DNA of 64,000 bases from Bacillota bacterium (GTDB taxonomy: Bacteria > Bacillota > Clostridia > Christensenellales > Christensenellaceae). A program made the position numbers and the translations under genes. Under the pieces are notes generated by a model. It did no database searches. It saw nothing but the letters and a program-made list of their open reading frames with translations, and was not told where the DNA came from. Below are positions 16,968 to 26,040 of the stretch, piece by piece; the first letter of the stretch is position 1; every line of letters starts with the position of its first letter. Location of the stretch: NCBI GenBank assembly GCA_023393165.1, contig JAEWMJ010000008.1, forward strand, positions 1 through 64,000, written 5' to 3'.

Positions 16968-17834
16968 TTACATACTATCTTGAAACCTTCTAAATTGCTG
17001 GGGGGTCATACCGATCTTTTTTTTAAACGAATAAAAAAAATTGTTTATATTTCTAAAACCAATTTCCTCAGCAATGACAGAAATGCTTGTATCAGAATAT
17101 TTCAGCAACCTTTTCGCATTATCCATTCTAACCATTTGAATGTAGCTGTAAGGTGTGGAACCGATATATTTCTTAAATTCTTTTAAAAAATAATATTTAC
17201 TGGTGGACGTCAGCTTTGCAAAATAGTCCAGTGACAGATCATCCATAAAATGCGCTTCGATATCACTGATTGCAATCCGGATATATTCAGGTAAACTGCT
17301 TACGCTGCCTGGCACCGCCTTGGACAGCATCATGAGTTTTGTCAAAATATCGGTCAGATATTTTGAATTCAGCAATTCACAATAAGCATTCTTTTTGCAG
17401 TTGAGTTCCAGCATTTTATTCAAAGCTGTATAAATATACCGATCCTCTCCTGTATTGAGGATTGCTTTTTTCTGCTTGATAAATTCATTATAATAAGCAT
17501 ATACGTTGTTTCCATTAAATTGTACCCATAACGCATCACATTTTTTATTCTTTTTTAACTGCAGAGTATGATACTCCTTGCAATCCACAAAGATCAGCTC
17601 ATCTTTTTTCAGCGTATGTTTCTTTTTCCTATATGTGAATTCGCATTCCCCCGAAACGATGTAAAATATTAAAAAAGAGGCGATATTTTCGTGAAGGGTA
17701 TAATAATCTGGAAGACAATGAAACAGACCTATTTCCTGCACATAAAATAAGGATTCTCTTTCTATCTTGCTGGGTGCATGAATGATCCATGTGGAATCAT
17801 CCGTCCAGCCTTTCTTATATACTTTCGTCAGCAT
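16968..17834 (-). CDS. AraC-family transcriptional regulator 1 (cupin N-domain)
   Basis: The 288-residue protein has an N-terminal cupin-like effector domain (LHENIASFL, GECEFTYRKKKHTLKKDELIFVD in part) and a C-terminal double helix-turn-helix (about 185-285). The latter contains LTSTSKYYFLKEFKKYIGSTP and IGFRNINNFFYSFKKKIGMTP. It is a clear paralogue of the regulator at 19985-20857 across its whole length. It is divergent from the isomerase-like gene at 18230, with about 400 bp between. It probably activates sugar-island promoters when a pathway sugar is bound. Confidence 0.85.
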   Translation of the reverse strand: MLTKVYKKGWTDDSTWIIHAPSKIERESLFYVQEIGLFHCLPDYYTLHENIASFLIFYIVSGECEFTYRKKKHTLKKDELIFVDCKEYHTLQLKKNKKCDALWVQFNGNNVYAYYNEFIKQKKAILNTGEDRYIYTALNKMLELNCKKNAYCELLNSKYLTDILTKLMMLSKAVPGSVSSLPEYIRIAISDIEAHFMDDLSLDYFAKLTSTSKYYFLKEFKKYIGSTPYSYIQMVRMDNAKRLLKYSDTSISVIAEEIGFRNINNFFYSFKKKIGMTPQQFRRFQDSM

Positions 17835-18108
17835 TGTCTTAACCTACCTTGAATGCCATTACGTACAAGATAAGGTGATTTAAATTACATAATATGAATA
17901 AAAATATACCTATGTTTATCATACCACATTTTTATCACTTTTTCGATAGTTTTTTTGTTATATTCATTCATTTATCACAATATAACAAGATTGGAAAAAT
18001 ATATATTTTAAGTCTAATTAGTTCTTGCCATACTTCTTTTTAAATAATGTTGACAAATATATTCATTGCAAATATCTATTTATAAAACAATTTTTTAAAT
18101 TTTTATCC

Positions 18109-18148
18109 CAATTATCACAATTGATGTTAAAAATACGTTTGTTATACT
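18109..18148 (+). promoter_or_regulatory. Promoter of the isomerase-like gene with shared sugar-island element
   Basis: CAATTATCACAATTGAT (18109-18125) is a CAATT-N5-AATTG inverted repeat running into the -35 TTGATG (18121-18126). After 16 bp comes TATACT (18143-18148). It matches the island consensus at 14 of 17 positions. The rest of the 17835-18229 gap is AT-rich intergenic DNA with no other gene seen. Confidence 0.55.
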
Positions 18149-18229
18149 TTTTTTAAACTACTTTTTACTGTTTTTTAAGCTAACACAGCTTCATAAAAAA
18201 TAAATTATATCAGGCAAAGGAGAATTAAA

Positions 18230-19693
18230 ATGAGTATTACTGAGGTGAAAAGAAGGGGCAAAGTCGGGCTGATGGTTTGCGGGCATAAAGAATACTGGCC
18301 TCAATTTCCTGAAATGAAAGGGCAGTTTTTAAAGAATGCAGCAGACTTTCAGAAACTGTTGGAGTCTCAGGGTGTAGACGTAATTACGTATACCAATCAG
18401 GAAGGGAACTGTATAGTTGATACAACGGAAGACGGATATAAAGCAGGATTGCTTTTCAAAGCAAATGATATTGATCTTTTATTCCTTTATCAAACTGCTT
18501 ATGTTGCTTCCGGCAGATATGTACAGGGCGTACAAGCAGCAGGTTGTCCTGTAGTAATCGTAGGATATCAAAAAACCAGGAATGTAGCCACAGCGACCAT
18601 TTATGAAGAACATGCCGGAGGAGGCGCTTGTCCACTACCCGAGGCTTATAACGCACTAACACGAAGCGGTATCAAACCTGCCGGTCTTGAATACGGGCAC
18701 TATCTCATACCCGGTTATGATGAAAGGTTTGAAAAAAATATATCCGAATGGTGCCGCGTTGCAACTGCCCTGCGGTCCTATAAGGGCGCCATATTCGGCC
18801 ACCTGGGCCATACCTATGAAGGTATGCTGGATATGAATTTTGATCCCACAACTTTTACAAGAACATTTGGCGTACATATAAAAATGATAGAAATGTGCGA
18901 ATTCGTTAAGTATGTCAACGAAGCAAAAGAAAGTGATATAAAAGAAAAGATCAGGGTCATGAAAGATACGTTCCAATTCATGGATCCCAGCTATGACCCC
19001 ACCACCCGTAAAATAACCGATGAAGATATTGAATGGACAGCAAGATGCTCTGTGGGCATGGATAAACTTGTATCCAACAACAACCTTTCAGGTATGGCCT
19101 ATTATTATGAAGGAATTGATAACGAGTACGAACGTATAGCGGCAAGCATGATTATCGGCAACACATTATTGGTTTCGAAAGGCGTTCCGTTTGCCGGAGA
19201 ATCGGATATGAAAACATGCCTGGCTATGTATACAACCAGCGTATTAGGTTGCGGCGGGTCTTTTGCCGAATTCTGTAGCACGATATTCGACGAAAATATC
19301 CAGATGGTCGGTCATGATGGCCCGCATGATATCCGGATAAGCGATGCAAAACCTCTCCTTCGGGCTTTAAAGGTTTTCCACGGTAAAAAAGGAAGCGGCT
19401 TAACAGTAGATTTCAGTTTAAAAGCCGGTCCTATCACGATGCTTGGCCTTTCCAGTGACGTTGATGGAAACTACTCTTTCTCAGTAGCCGAAGGCGAAAG
19501 CCAGAAAGGCATAAAGCCTCAAAACGGAAATACCCAAACGCGCGGATATTTTGGCCCTAATGTTTCAGAATTTGTTGAGCAATGGTCCACTTCCGGTATC
19601 AACCATCATTTTTCTTTAAGCATAGGTCATAATGCATCACTTCTTGAGAAACTTGCAACGACATTGAATATTCCGTTTAAACAGATCAGATAA
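18230..19693 (+). CDS. L-arabinose/L-fucose isomerase-family protein A
   Basis: The 487-residue protein has the AraA/FucI fold. There is an N-terminal domain (KVGLMVCGHKEYWPQF) and a C-terminal catalytic part with GESDMKTCLAM, GHDGPHDIRI, GPITMLGLS and NHHFSLSIGH. These positions hold the Glu, Glu/Asp and His residues that bind the metal in L-arabinose isomerase, so it looks catalytically competent. It is not close enough to AraA to assign arabinose. It is related to the protein at 22264-23664. It is the only plus-strand gene in the island and has its own promoter and terminator. Ketose-aldose isomerisation of a deoxy- or pentose sugar is inferred. Confidence 0.75.
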   Translation: MSITEVKRRGKVGLMVCGHKEYWPQFPEMKGQFLKNAADFQKLLESQGVDVITYTNQEGNCIVDTTEDGYKAGLLFKANDIDLLFLYQTAYVASGRYVQGVQAAGCPVVIVGYQKTRNVATATIYEEHAGGGACPLPEAYNALTRSGIKPAGLEYGHYLIPGYDERFEKNISEWCRVATALRSYKGAIFGHLGHTYEGMLDMNFDPTTFTRTFGVHIKMIEMCEFVKYVNEAKESDIKEKIRVMKDTFQFMDPSYDPTTRKITDEDIEWTARCSVGMDKLVSNNNLSGMAYYYEGIDNEYERIAASMIIGNTLLVSKGVPFAGESDMKTCLAMYTTSVLGCGGSFAEFCSTIFDENIQMVGHDGPHDIRISDAKPLLRALKVFHGKKGSGLTVDFSLKAGPITMLGLSSDVDGNYSFSVAEGESQKGIKPQNGNTQTRGYFGPNVSEFVEQWSTSGINHHFSLSIGHNASLLEKLATTLNIPFKQIR

Positions 19694-19795
19694 ATTAATG
19701 CCAAATTTAGCAAGTTTCTAGAATAATTTCTTCACCACTCCTCCCAGTATGGAGTTCCCGCATAGCGGGGTAGGTGTACAGCCCTGCAGACGGGG

Positions 19796-19839
19796 CAAGT
19801 AAACAGCCGGCATTGTAAAAAATGCCGGCTGTTTACTTG
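19796..19839 (+). terminator. 19-bp perfect stem-loop after isomerase-like gene A
   Basis: CAAGTAAACAGCCGGCATT pairs perfectly with its complement across a 6-nt loop. It lies about 100 bp past the stop codon. There is no long T-run, so it may act as an mRNA-stabilising stem as well as a terminator. Confidence 0.6.
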
Positions 19840-19942
19840 TCTAATCGGAGTCCGCTTGTTTCAATGCTTATTTTTATTTTGACTTCGGACCATTTTCCAA
19901 GAGAATACTCCACTTTTGTTTTTATGAAAAGAATACAAAAAG

Positions 19943-19970
19943 CCTCCTGCCGAATATTACCGGCAGGAGG
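19943..19970 (-). terminator. Terminator of AraC regulator 2
   Basis: CCTCCTGCCG pairs with CGGCAGGAGG across an 8-nt loop, and the minus strand continues with a T-rich stretch (TTTTTG). It lies 15 bp past the stop codon of the regulator. Confidence 0.75.
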
Positions 19971-19984
19971 TTCAATAAATAATA

Positions 19985-20857
19985 TTATTTTAACTCAGTT
20001 TCATACCCATTTCTGAATTGAAGCGGCGTCATTCCTGTCTTATTCTTGAATGTTACAAAGAAATTCGGTACATTGTTAAATCCGGCTTCCTCGGCAATAT
20101 TGCAGATGCTGGTATCGGAATATTTAAGCATCCTCTTGGCATTATTGATCCGGACCATCTGCAGGTAATTATATGGCGTAAATCCTGTATATTTTTTGAA
20201 TTCTTTTAGAAAATGGAACTTGCTTATACATGATACCCTCGCGAAATAGTCCAGAGATAAGTCGTCCATAAAATGCGTATCGATATCATTGATCGCCATT
20301 TTGATATAATCCGGCATATAGTTATTGGAATCCAACACAGATCCGGATAAGATCATCAGCTCGGTCAGCATGTCGGTTATGTATTTCGAATTTAACAATT
20401 CGCAGTAGGCGCTCTTCGTTCTGTTCAACTCAATCATTTGATTAAGCAGAGCATAAATGGAATCATTATTCCCTATATTGATAATTGATTTTTTTTGTCT
20501 TACATACTGGTTGTAATAGGCGTATGCATTGCTGCCATTGAATTGGATCCAGATCATATCCCATTTTTTAGACGATTTTAATTGAAGGGTATGATGTTCC
20601 TTGCAATCCACAAAAATCAAATCACCCTTTTTTAGCGTGTATGTTTTTTTCTGATAGGTATATTCGCACTCGCCCGAAAGAGTCAGTGAAACAAAAAAGG
20701 AAGCAATGTTTTCGTGCAGTGTGAAAAAATCAGGAAGGCAATAAAAATGCCCGATCTCCTGTACATAGTAAAAAGATTCCCTGGCCATTTCGCTGGGAGT
20801 ATTAATGATCCATTCGGAATCGTCCGTCCATCCTTTTGTATATATTTTTGTCAGCAT
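19985..20857 (-). CDS. AraC-family transcriptional regulator 2 (cupin N-domain)
   Basis: This 290-residue paralogue of the regulator at 16968-17834 has the same opening (MLTKIYTKGWTDDS), the same cupin-like part (LHENIASFF, LIFVDCKEHHTLQLK) and the same C-terminal double helix-turn-helix ending IGFRN-type/KTGMTPLQFR. It lies 122 bp after rhaA on the same strand, separated by a stem-loop, so it may be read through from the sugar operon. Two close regulators in one island suggest recent duplication and divergence in effector or target. Confidence 0.85.
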   Translation of the reverse strand: MLTKIYTKGWTDDSEWIINTPSEMARESFYYVQEIGHFYCLPDFFTLHENIASFFVSLTLSGECEYTYQKKTYTLKKGDLIFVDCKEHHTLQLKSSKKWDMIWIQFNGSNAYAYYNQYVRQKKSIINIGNNDSIYALLNQMIELNRTKSAYCELLNSKYITDMLTELMILSGSVLDSNNYMPDYIKMAINDIDTHFMDDLSLDYFARVSCISKFHFLKEFKKYTGFTPYNYLQMVRINNAKRMLKYSDTSICNIAEEAGFNNVPNFFVTFKNKTGMTPLQFRNGYETELK

Positions 20858-20919
20858 TTAATAACTCACCTACCTTTTTTTCCTGCGGCAAGCTATCGAC
20901 AAATGATTAAGGCTGAAGA

Positions 20920-20960
20920 TTTGCCGGCATTCATATTTCCTTGATATGAATACCGGCAAA
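20920..20960 (-). terminator. Stem-loop after rhaA
   Basis: TTTGCCGG and ATTCATAT arms pair with ATATGAAT and CCGGCAAA, with single mismatched bases between them. It stands 20 bp past the rhaA stop codon at the end of the nine-gene operon. Partial read-through into the AraC gene is possible. Confidence 0.65.
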
Positions 20961-20979
20961 AACATTTGTTGTATCTTAC

Positions 20980-22245
20980 TTAGGTGCGTTTTATAAGCAC
21001 ATCTTTTTCATACTTCTTTACTTCATCCAACCATTTATCTCCCGAAGGAACATCCGATACCTCACAATAATAATTCCATACATCGCTCCAAGGCAAATTC
21101 TTGCACTCGTCAAGGAACGCCAGTCTGGATGTGGTATCTCCTTCTTTTTCCTGTTTCAGCAATATCTGAAGAGGCTCCAATAGCGCAAACAATATTGCTT
21201 TCTGTGTAGCGCGCGTGCCGATTACCCAGGCCGCAATCCGGTTAATACTGGCATCAAAGAAATCAAGCGCGATGTTGACCTTTGAGAGCGCGTCTGCACG
21301 AACTACTTCCTGCATCAATGCAAACAGTTCATCGTTTTGTATCACGACATGATCGCTGTCCCAACGAACGCCCCGGCTGGTATGCAAAAGCAATTTGTCT
21401 GTATACAGCAATGATGAAGAAATTTTGTCCGCTATGCTCTCAGTCGGATGGAAGTGCCCCAGGTCATACGTGATCAGTATATCCCTTGTAGTGGCGTATC
21501 CCATTACTGTTTCCGCAGAGCCTACGGTAAAACTTTCGCAGCCTATTCCGAACAGCTTGCTTTCCAAAGCATCCAGGACCAGATCCTTGGAATACTTTTG
21601 GCTCATAATCTGATCCAAACTTTCAATAAACAGCCTGCGCCTTGCAAACCGGTCAACAGGAGCATCCTTGCAGCCGTCCGGCATCCAGTGGTTGAGCACG
21701 CAGTAAGTTCCCTGCGCTTCTCCCATTTTAGCGGCGATATCTCTGCACCTTTTTGCGTGTTCAATCCAAAACCGGCGGATTTCCGGATTATAATTCGAAA
21801 TCGTATACCCGGATGCGGATTTTGGATGTGAAAACATAGAAGTATTAAAATCCAGGGCTATTTTATTTTGTTTCGCCCAGTCGATCCATGCCTGAAAATG
21901 GCTTAATTCAACCTGATCCCTGTCAACAAATTTGCCGCCTGTTTCCAGATAGATCGCATGAATATTTGCCCTTTGTTTCCCAGGTATCAAAGAAAACGCT
22001 TTCTCATAATCCTTTCTGAGCTCCTGCGCATTTCTGGCCTTTCCGGGATAATTGCCGGTCGCCATAATGCCGCCCGACAGTCCCTGTTCGTTTACCTCAA
22101 ATCCTGCTACGTCATCGCCTTGCCAGCATTGCAGAGATATATCCACACTTTTTAAGTTCTTCAGCGCTTTGTCCGTATCTACTCCATATTCTGCATAAAC
22201 AGACTTCGCCTCTTCATACCTCTGCGCAATACTTTTTGAATTCAT
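20980..22245 (-). CDS. rhaA: L-rhamnose isomerase
   Basis: The 421-residue length matches RhaA. Recognisable family segments are SLQCWQGDDVAGFE, GGIMATGNYPGKA, DFNTSMFSHPKS, LNHWMPDGCKD, ITYDLGHFHPTESI and TSRGVRWDSDHVV, which include the metal-binding Glu/Asp/His residues of the TIM-barrel site. It converts L-rhamnose to L-rhamnulose in the cytoplasm. It is the last gene of the leftward operon that begins at 30655, with the second ABC importer and the mutarotase upstream. Confidence 0.93.
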   Translation of the reverse strand: MNSKSIAQRYEEAKSVYAEYGVDTDKALKNLKSVDISLQCWQGDDVAGFEVNEQGLSGGIMATGNYPGKARNAQELRKDYEKAFSLIPGKQRANIHAIYLETGGKFVDRDQVELSHFQAWIDWAKQNKIALDFNTSMFSHPKSASGYTISNYNPEIRRFWIEHAKRCRDIAAKMGEAQGTYCVLNHWMPDGCKDAPVDRFARRRLFIESLDQIMSQKYSKDLVLDALESKLFGIGCESFTVGSAETVMGYATTRDILITYDLGHFHPTESIADKISSSLLYTDKLLLHTSRGVRWDSDHVVIQNDELFALMQEVVRADALSKVNIALDFFDASINRIAAWVIGTRATQKAILFALLEPLQILLKQEKEGDTTSRLAFLDECKNLPWSDVWNYYCEVSDVPSGDKWLDEVKKYEKDVLIKRT

Positions 22246-22263
22246 GATTAGTCCCCCTGATAT

Positions 22264-23664
22264 TCAACATATTTTTTCAAATCTGCAGTTCAGCAGTTCT
22301 GCAGATTTTTTCAGCTTTTTGGAATGGTGCCCCAAGGCCATAACACAATGATGCGTAGGGCCAAGTTTGCTCCATTCATTCACAAAATTCCTCATACCGA
22401 TTGCAAAGCGGATCCTTGAATTGGTATCACCCAATTTGAGAACCGGACCTGAAACGCATTCTCCCTCTGCGCAGACCATTAGAAAACGGCCGTCCCCATC
22501 CTGCGTTAAAGCCAACAGCGTGACCGGCCCTTCTTTCACAAAAAACTGGGTAAGGAATCCCTTTCCTGTTTTGCCATGAAAAACTTCTGTAGCCTTGAGC
22601 GTCGGACTTTTCTCCGATATCATTGCATCACCCGATCCGCTGTGTCCGAAAATGGTTACGTCGTTTGAATAATCCAGTGAATAGATTTCAGACAGTACGC
22701 TTGAATCAGACAGCACCTTTAATATGATAGATGCAATACAGGCTTTTACATCGCCTTCCACGCAGCAGGGCACACCTGCTGTTGTCAACATGGAAAAGGC
22801 TACGTTGGACGTCCCAACAATGTCCTCCAATTCCTGTAATACCTTGCCGGCATAATGGTACGAAATGCCCTGCAAACCGTATTTTTTTACCAACTTTTGT
22901 ATAATCACATATACCCGGGCTGCTCCGTTGATTTGATCTTTGGTAACGTTTTTGTGTTCAAAAAGTTCCAATATCTCATTTGCCGCCGTGTCTATATCCG
23001 TCTTCAAAACATTTTTATCCATATCAGCCAGCTCGCTGAATTCAATAGAAACCGTTTCAATCCCCATCCGGGACTTAAGATTGGTTCTGTCGATATACAA
23101 ATCCATCATGCCCTCATACGGCTGGCCGATTAATCCGATATTGCTGTTTTTTATAACAAATTTTACCTTCGCGGCTTCGCACCATTCCTTCAGTTCATTG
23201 TCCGTCTGCGGGTCGTTATACAGCATGCCGGTAATGACATCAAACAAGACGCCTTCACGGATCAGAACCGCCGCCATTTCAGGCACCGCGCCGGATGTCA
23301 TGGTGCCCAGCCATTGTTCGATTTCTGTGACCTTCTCACAGTCAAGCGCCGAGACGGGCTGAAGGTTCAACAGCACCACCGGACAGGACGCTTCCTGCAC
23401 TGCCGATAGCATGTTGGATGAAACCGAATACGTGGCGCAGTGGCAGAATATCAACTGGACGTTGGCAATTGCAAACGATCTTCCCGCCGCTGCCGATTTC
23501 TCCACACTGTCAACCATTCCCATATTCAGAACATCAGCGTAATCGGAAAGTTTTTCTTCAATCGTTTTATTGTATTTTTCAAGCCGTTCCTTCATTTTTG
23601 GGAATTGAGGCCAATAGGCGCTGAGCCCAATACTGAACAATCCGACTTTCGGTTTTAAAAACAT
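22264..23664 (-). CDS. L-arabinose/L-fucose isomerase-family protein B
   Basis: The start (MFLKPKVGL) is chosen for GGAGGG seven bases upstream. The 466-residue protein resembles protein A: KVGLFSIGLSAYWPQFPKM at the N-terminus; VEGDVKACIA, FGHSGSGDAMIS, GPVTLLALTQDGDGRF and THHCVMALGHH in the catalytic half. Metal-binding Glu and His positions appear kept. It is 18 bp upstream of rhaA in the operon. The substrate is unknown. A second deoxy-sugar, or a sugar released together with rhamnose from plant or bacterial glycans, is plausible. Confidence 0.72.
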   Translation of the reverse strand: MFLKPKVGLFSIGLSAYWPQFPKMKERLEKYNKTIEEKLSDYADVLNMGMVDSVEKSAAAGRSFAIANVQLIFCHCATYSVSSNMLSAVQEASCPVVLLNLQPVSALDCEKVTEIEQWLGTMTSGAVPEMAAVLIREGVLFDVITGMLYNDPQTDNELKEWCEAAKVKFVIKNSNIGLIGQPYEGMMDLYIDRTNLKSRMGIETVSIEFSELADMDKNVLKTDIDTAANEILELFEHKNVTKDQINGAARVYVIIQKLVKKYGLQGISYHYAGKVLQELEDIVGTSNVAFSMLTTAGVPCCVEGDVKACIASIILKVLSDSSVLSEIYSLDYSNDVTIFGHSGSGDAMISEKSPTLKATEVFHGKTGKGFLTQFFVKEGPVTLLALTQDGDGRFLMVCAEGECVSGPVLKLGDTNSRIRFAIGMRNFVNEWSKLGPTHHCVMALGHHSKKLKKSAELLNCRFEKIC

Positions 23665-23693
23665 TTCAGAGCCCTCCATTCTATATAACACGA

Positions 23694-24053
23694 TCAGTAT
23701 TGGTCGAACTTTCCATCCAACTGCTGGTTGAGGTCGAATATCTTTTCCAATCCGCCGGTTACTTCTTTTGTTTTGCCCGTCTCATCCGCAAAATCATTTT
23801 CGCTGAGTAAACATGCCATCTTCTTCATCCATTTATCACCGACTTTGCTGTTGGCGAACTTTTCCATATATTGATCGATATCCTCGCATTCGATAAAAAT
23901 GATCGCCAGATTCTTGTATATATAAATCAGTTCTTCCCGGGTACCCGCGTTTCGTATGCTTTCCAGCAGTTCCCGCCATGGATTGAGGTGCGCCTCCTTA
24001 TATTCTTCAAGAAATTCCTGGTTTACGACATTTACCATGCAGTATCTTTTCAC
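23694..24053 (-). CDS. rhaM: L-rhamnose mutarotase-like protein
   Basis: I prefer the GTG start at 24053, with GGAGG eight bases upstream, giving (M)KRYCMVNVVN; an in-frame ATG at 24086 has no ribosome site. The 119-residue protein is of the RhaM dimeric ferredoxin-like family: YKEAHLNPWRELLESIRNAGT, YIYKNLAIIFIECED and DKWMKKM correspond to its conserved blocks. RhaM interconverts anomers of L-rhamnose to feed RhaA. A C-terminal Glu/Asp-rich extension of about 25 residues is present. A monosaccharide-fucose mutarotase is the alternative. Confidence 0.78.
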   Translation of the reverse strand: MKRYCMVNVVNQEFLEEYKEAHLNPWRELLESIRNAGTREELIYIYKNLAIIFIECEDIDQYMEKFANSKVGDKWMKKMACLLSENDFADETGKTKEVTGGLEKIFDLNQQLDGKFDQY

Positions 24054-24082
24054 AGTTTTATCCTCCGTCTGATTTCTAATAA

Positions 24083-25015
24083 TCATTTTTGTTTTTTGGT
24101 TAACGAATCCATCGCTACAACCGCTATTACAACGGCTCCCTTTATAATGTTCTGATAAGACGCATCGATTTTTAACAGTGTTAAACCGTTAAACAATATT
24201 CCCATTACCAGGAGCCCTAAAAAGGTCCTTAGAGCGCTTCCCGATCCGCCGGTTAATCTTGTGCCGCCGATAACAGTCGCCGCAACGCAATATAACGCCA
24301 GATCATTTGCATACAGGGCTGATCCAGCATTCAGGCGTGATGCAAAGAATATTGCCCCGAAAGCGGACATGCCTCCCAATATGACAAATATGATGAATTT
24401 GTAAAAGCCAACATGGATTCCGGCGACTTTTGCCACCGATTCGTTTCCTCCGGTCGCATATAAGTTCCTGCCGAATTGCGTTTTGGTCAAAATGATCTGC
24501 GCGATTACCAATACCGCAAAGAATACATACACAATATAGGGGATCCCGAGAAACGTTCCGTTCCCTATCTCATAAATCGCGTCGGAATTTATACTGATCG
24601 GCGTATCGGTATAGAACAAGGCCAGCCCTTTTACCGCTACCATTGTCGCAAGCGTTACAATAAACGCGCTCATTTTATGTTTTGAAACCAGATACCCGTT
24701 GATAGCCCCTATCCCCAATCCGAAGAGCAGTGCACAAAGCATGCCCATCGGAACATTCATTTTGGAACTGATGTCGATATAGAGTATTGTCGACATAGCG
24801 AAGGTTGAAGACACCGATAAATCAAATTCTCCGCATATGATGGCAAAGGTCATCGCATAGGCAACCATGCCGTAAGATGAGATCTGTACCAATATATTGA
24901 TTGTATTATTTGCAGACAAAAAGCTGGCAGGCTTTACAATAATCATCATGATTACTAAAGCAATCAGGAATACCACAACTGTTTTTGTTTTAATAAAATT
25001 TCTTATGTTCTCCAT
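24083..25015 (-). CDS. Sugar ABC transporter permease, system 2 (second subunit)
   Basis: The 310-residue protein has about nine hydrophobic helices with GEFDLSVSSTFAMSTILY and GGTRLTGGSGSALRTFLG, the characteristic loops of the ribose/rhamnose permease family. It follows its partner permease by 15 bp. The second importer appears more divergent from the first than a recent duplicate would be. Confidence 0.85.
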   Translation of the reverse strand: MENIRNFIKTKTVVVFLIALVIMMIIVKPASFLSANNTINILVQISSYGMVAYAMTFAIICGEFDLSVSSTFAMSTILYIDISSKMNVPMGMLCALLFGLGIGAINGYLVSKHKMSAFIVTLATMVAVKGLALFYTDTPISINSDAIYEIGNGTFLGIPYIVYVFFAVLVIAQIILTKTQFGRNLYATGGNESVAKVAGIHVGFYKFIIFVILGGMSAFGAIFFASRLNAGSALYANDLALYCVAATVIGGTRLTGGSGSALRTFLGLLVMGILFNGLTLLKIDASYQNIIKGAVVIAVVAMDSLTKKQK

Positions 25016-25030
25016 CTTGTTTTCCTCGCT

Positions 25031-26020
25031 TTAGTTTTTTCTTTTACTCATTACATCTATGAGTACGGCAACAACAATCAAAGCGCCTCTGATTATCAAT
25101 TGTGGATATGCCGATACACCCAATAAATTCAATGCGTTCGATAAAACTCCCAACAGTACGACACCCAGCAGGACATTCAATATACTGCCCGTGCCCCCGG
25201 ACAGGCTTACTCCGCCCACTACGATAGCCGCTATTGCATCCATCTCATAACCATCTCCTGCCGTGGTCGACGCAGACCCAACCCTGGAAACCATAACCAC
25301 GGCAGCCAATGCGGCAAACAAGCCGCTTAACACAAATACCAGCGTCCTGTAAAGTTTGGTATGCAGGCCCGTTAACCGGGAAGCCTCTTCATTGGTTCCT
25401 ATGAAATAAATCCTTCTTCCCGGCTTTGTTTTTATAAGGAAGAACTGGCATATTACAACTACGATAAGAAAAATTAAAATCGGACCAAAACCGTACCCGA
25501 TCGCCATAAACTGTGGATCGTCCAGCGCGCCTTTTTTAAATGTTCCCCCTGAGACAAGAATCGCAAAAGCGGCTATTATCGTTTGCATGCCGTATGTCAC
25601 AATAAAAGACACGCCCATGTTTCCTTTGATGCTTGATATTATGCTGCCCGACAGAAGACCGCATGCAGCGCCCACAAGCAGGCACAATATGATAGCCGGA
25701 ATCAATCCGATCTGATCATACAGCATTACATATAAAACGCCGGTCAGTGAAATGATGGAGCCTACCGACAGGTCGATCATGCCATTGATGATTACAAACG
25801 CAGAACCGCATGCCAGTATTCCTACTACGGAGACCTGTTTTAAAATGTTCTGAAAATTATTTGCTGTTAAAAAATTCGGCGACATCAGGGAAACAACAAT
25901 GATGATAACGAGCAGGACCAACGCTACCGCATAATTTTTCAGGATAAAAACAAACCCATTTTTTGAATTGCTCTTTGACTTGATATTTTCCGTCAATAAA
26001 GTATTATTGTTTAGATTCAT
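25031..26020 (-). CDS. Sugar ABC transporter permease, system 2 (first subunit)
   Basis: The 329-residue membrane protein has a polar N-terminus of about 25 residues (NNTLLTENIKSKSNSKNG), then helices and the loops NGMIDLSVGSIISLTGV and GGVSLSGGTGSILNVLLG. The gene lies 20 bp after the ATPase gene in the operon. Confidence 0.86.
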   Translation of the reverse strand: MNLNNNTLLTENIKSKSNSKNGFVFILKNYAVALVLLVIIIVVSLMSPNFLTANNFQNILKQVSVVGILACGSAFVIINGMIDLSVGSIISLTGVLYVMLYDQIGLIPAIILCLLVGAACGLLSGSIISSIKGNMGVSFIVTYGMQTIIAAFAILVSGGTFKKGALDDPQFMAIGYGFGPILIFLIVVVICQFFLIKTKPGRRIYFIGTNEEASRLTGLHTKLYRTLVFVLSGLFAALAAVVMVSRVGSASTTAGDGYEMDAIAAIVVGGVSLSGGTGSILNVLLGVVLLGVLSNALNLLGVSAYPQLIIRGALIVVAVLIDVMSKRKN

Positions 26021-26040
26021 AACACATTGCCCTTTCCGAA

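Noticed and set aside
18050..18078. TTGACA-17-TATCTA promoter upstream of isomerase gene A
   Set aside because: The -10 is weak. The promoter at 18121-18148 has a better -10 and carries the element shared with four other promoters.
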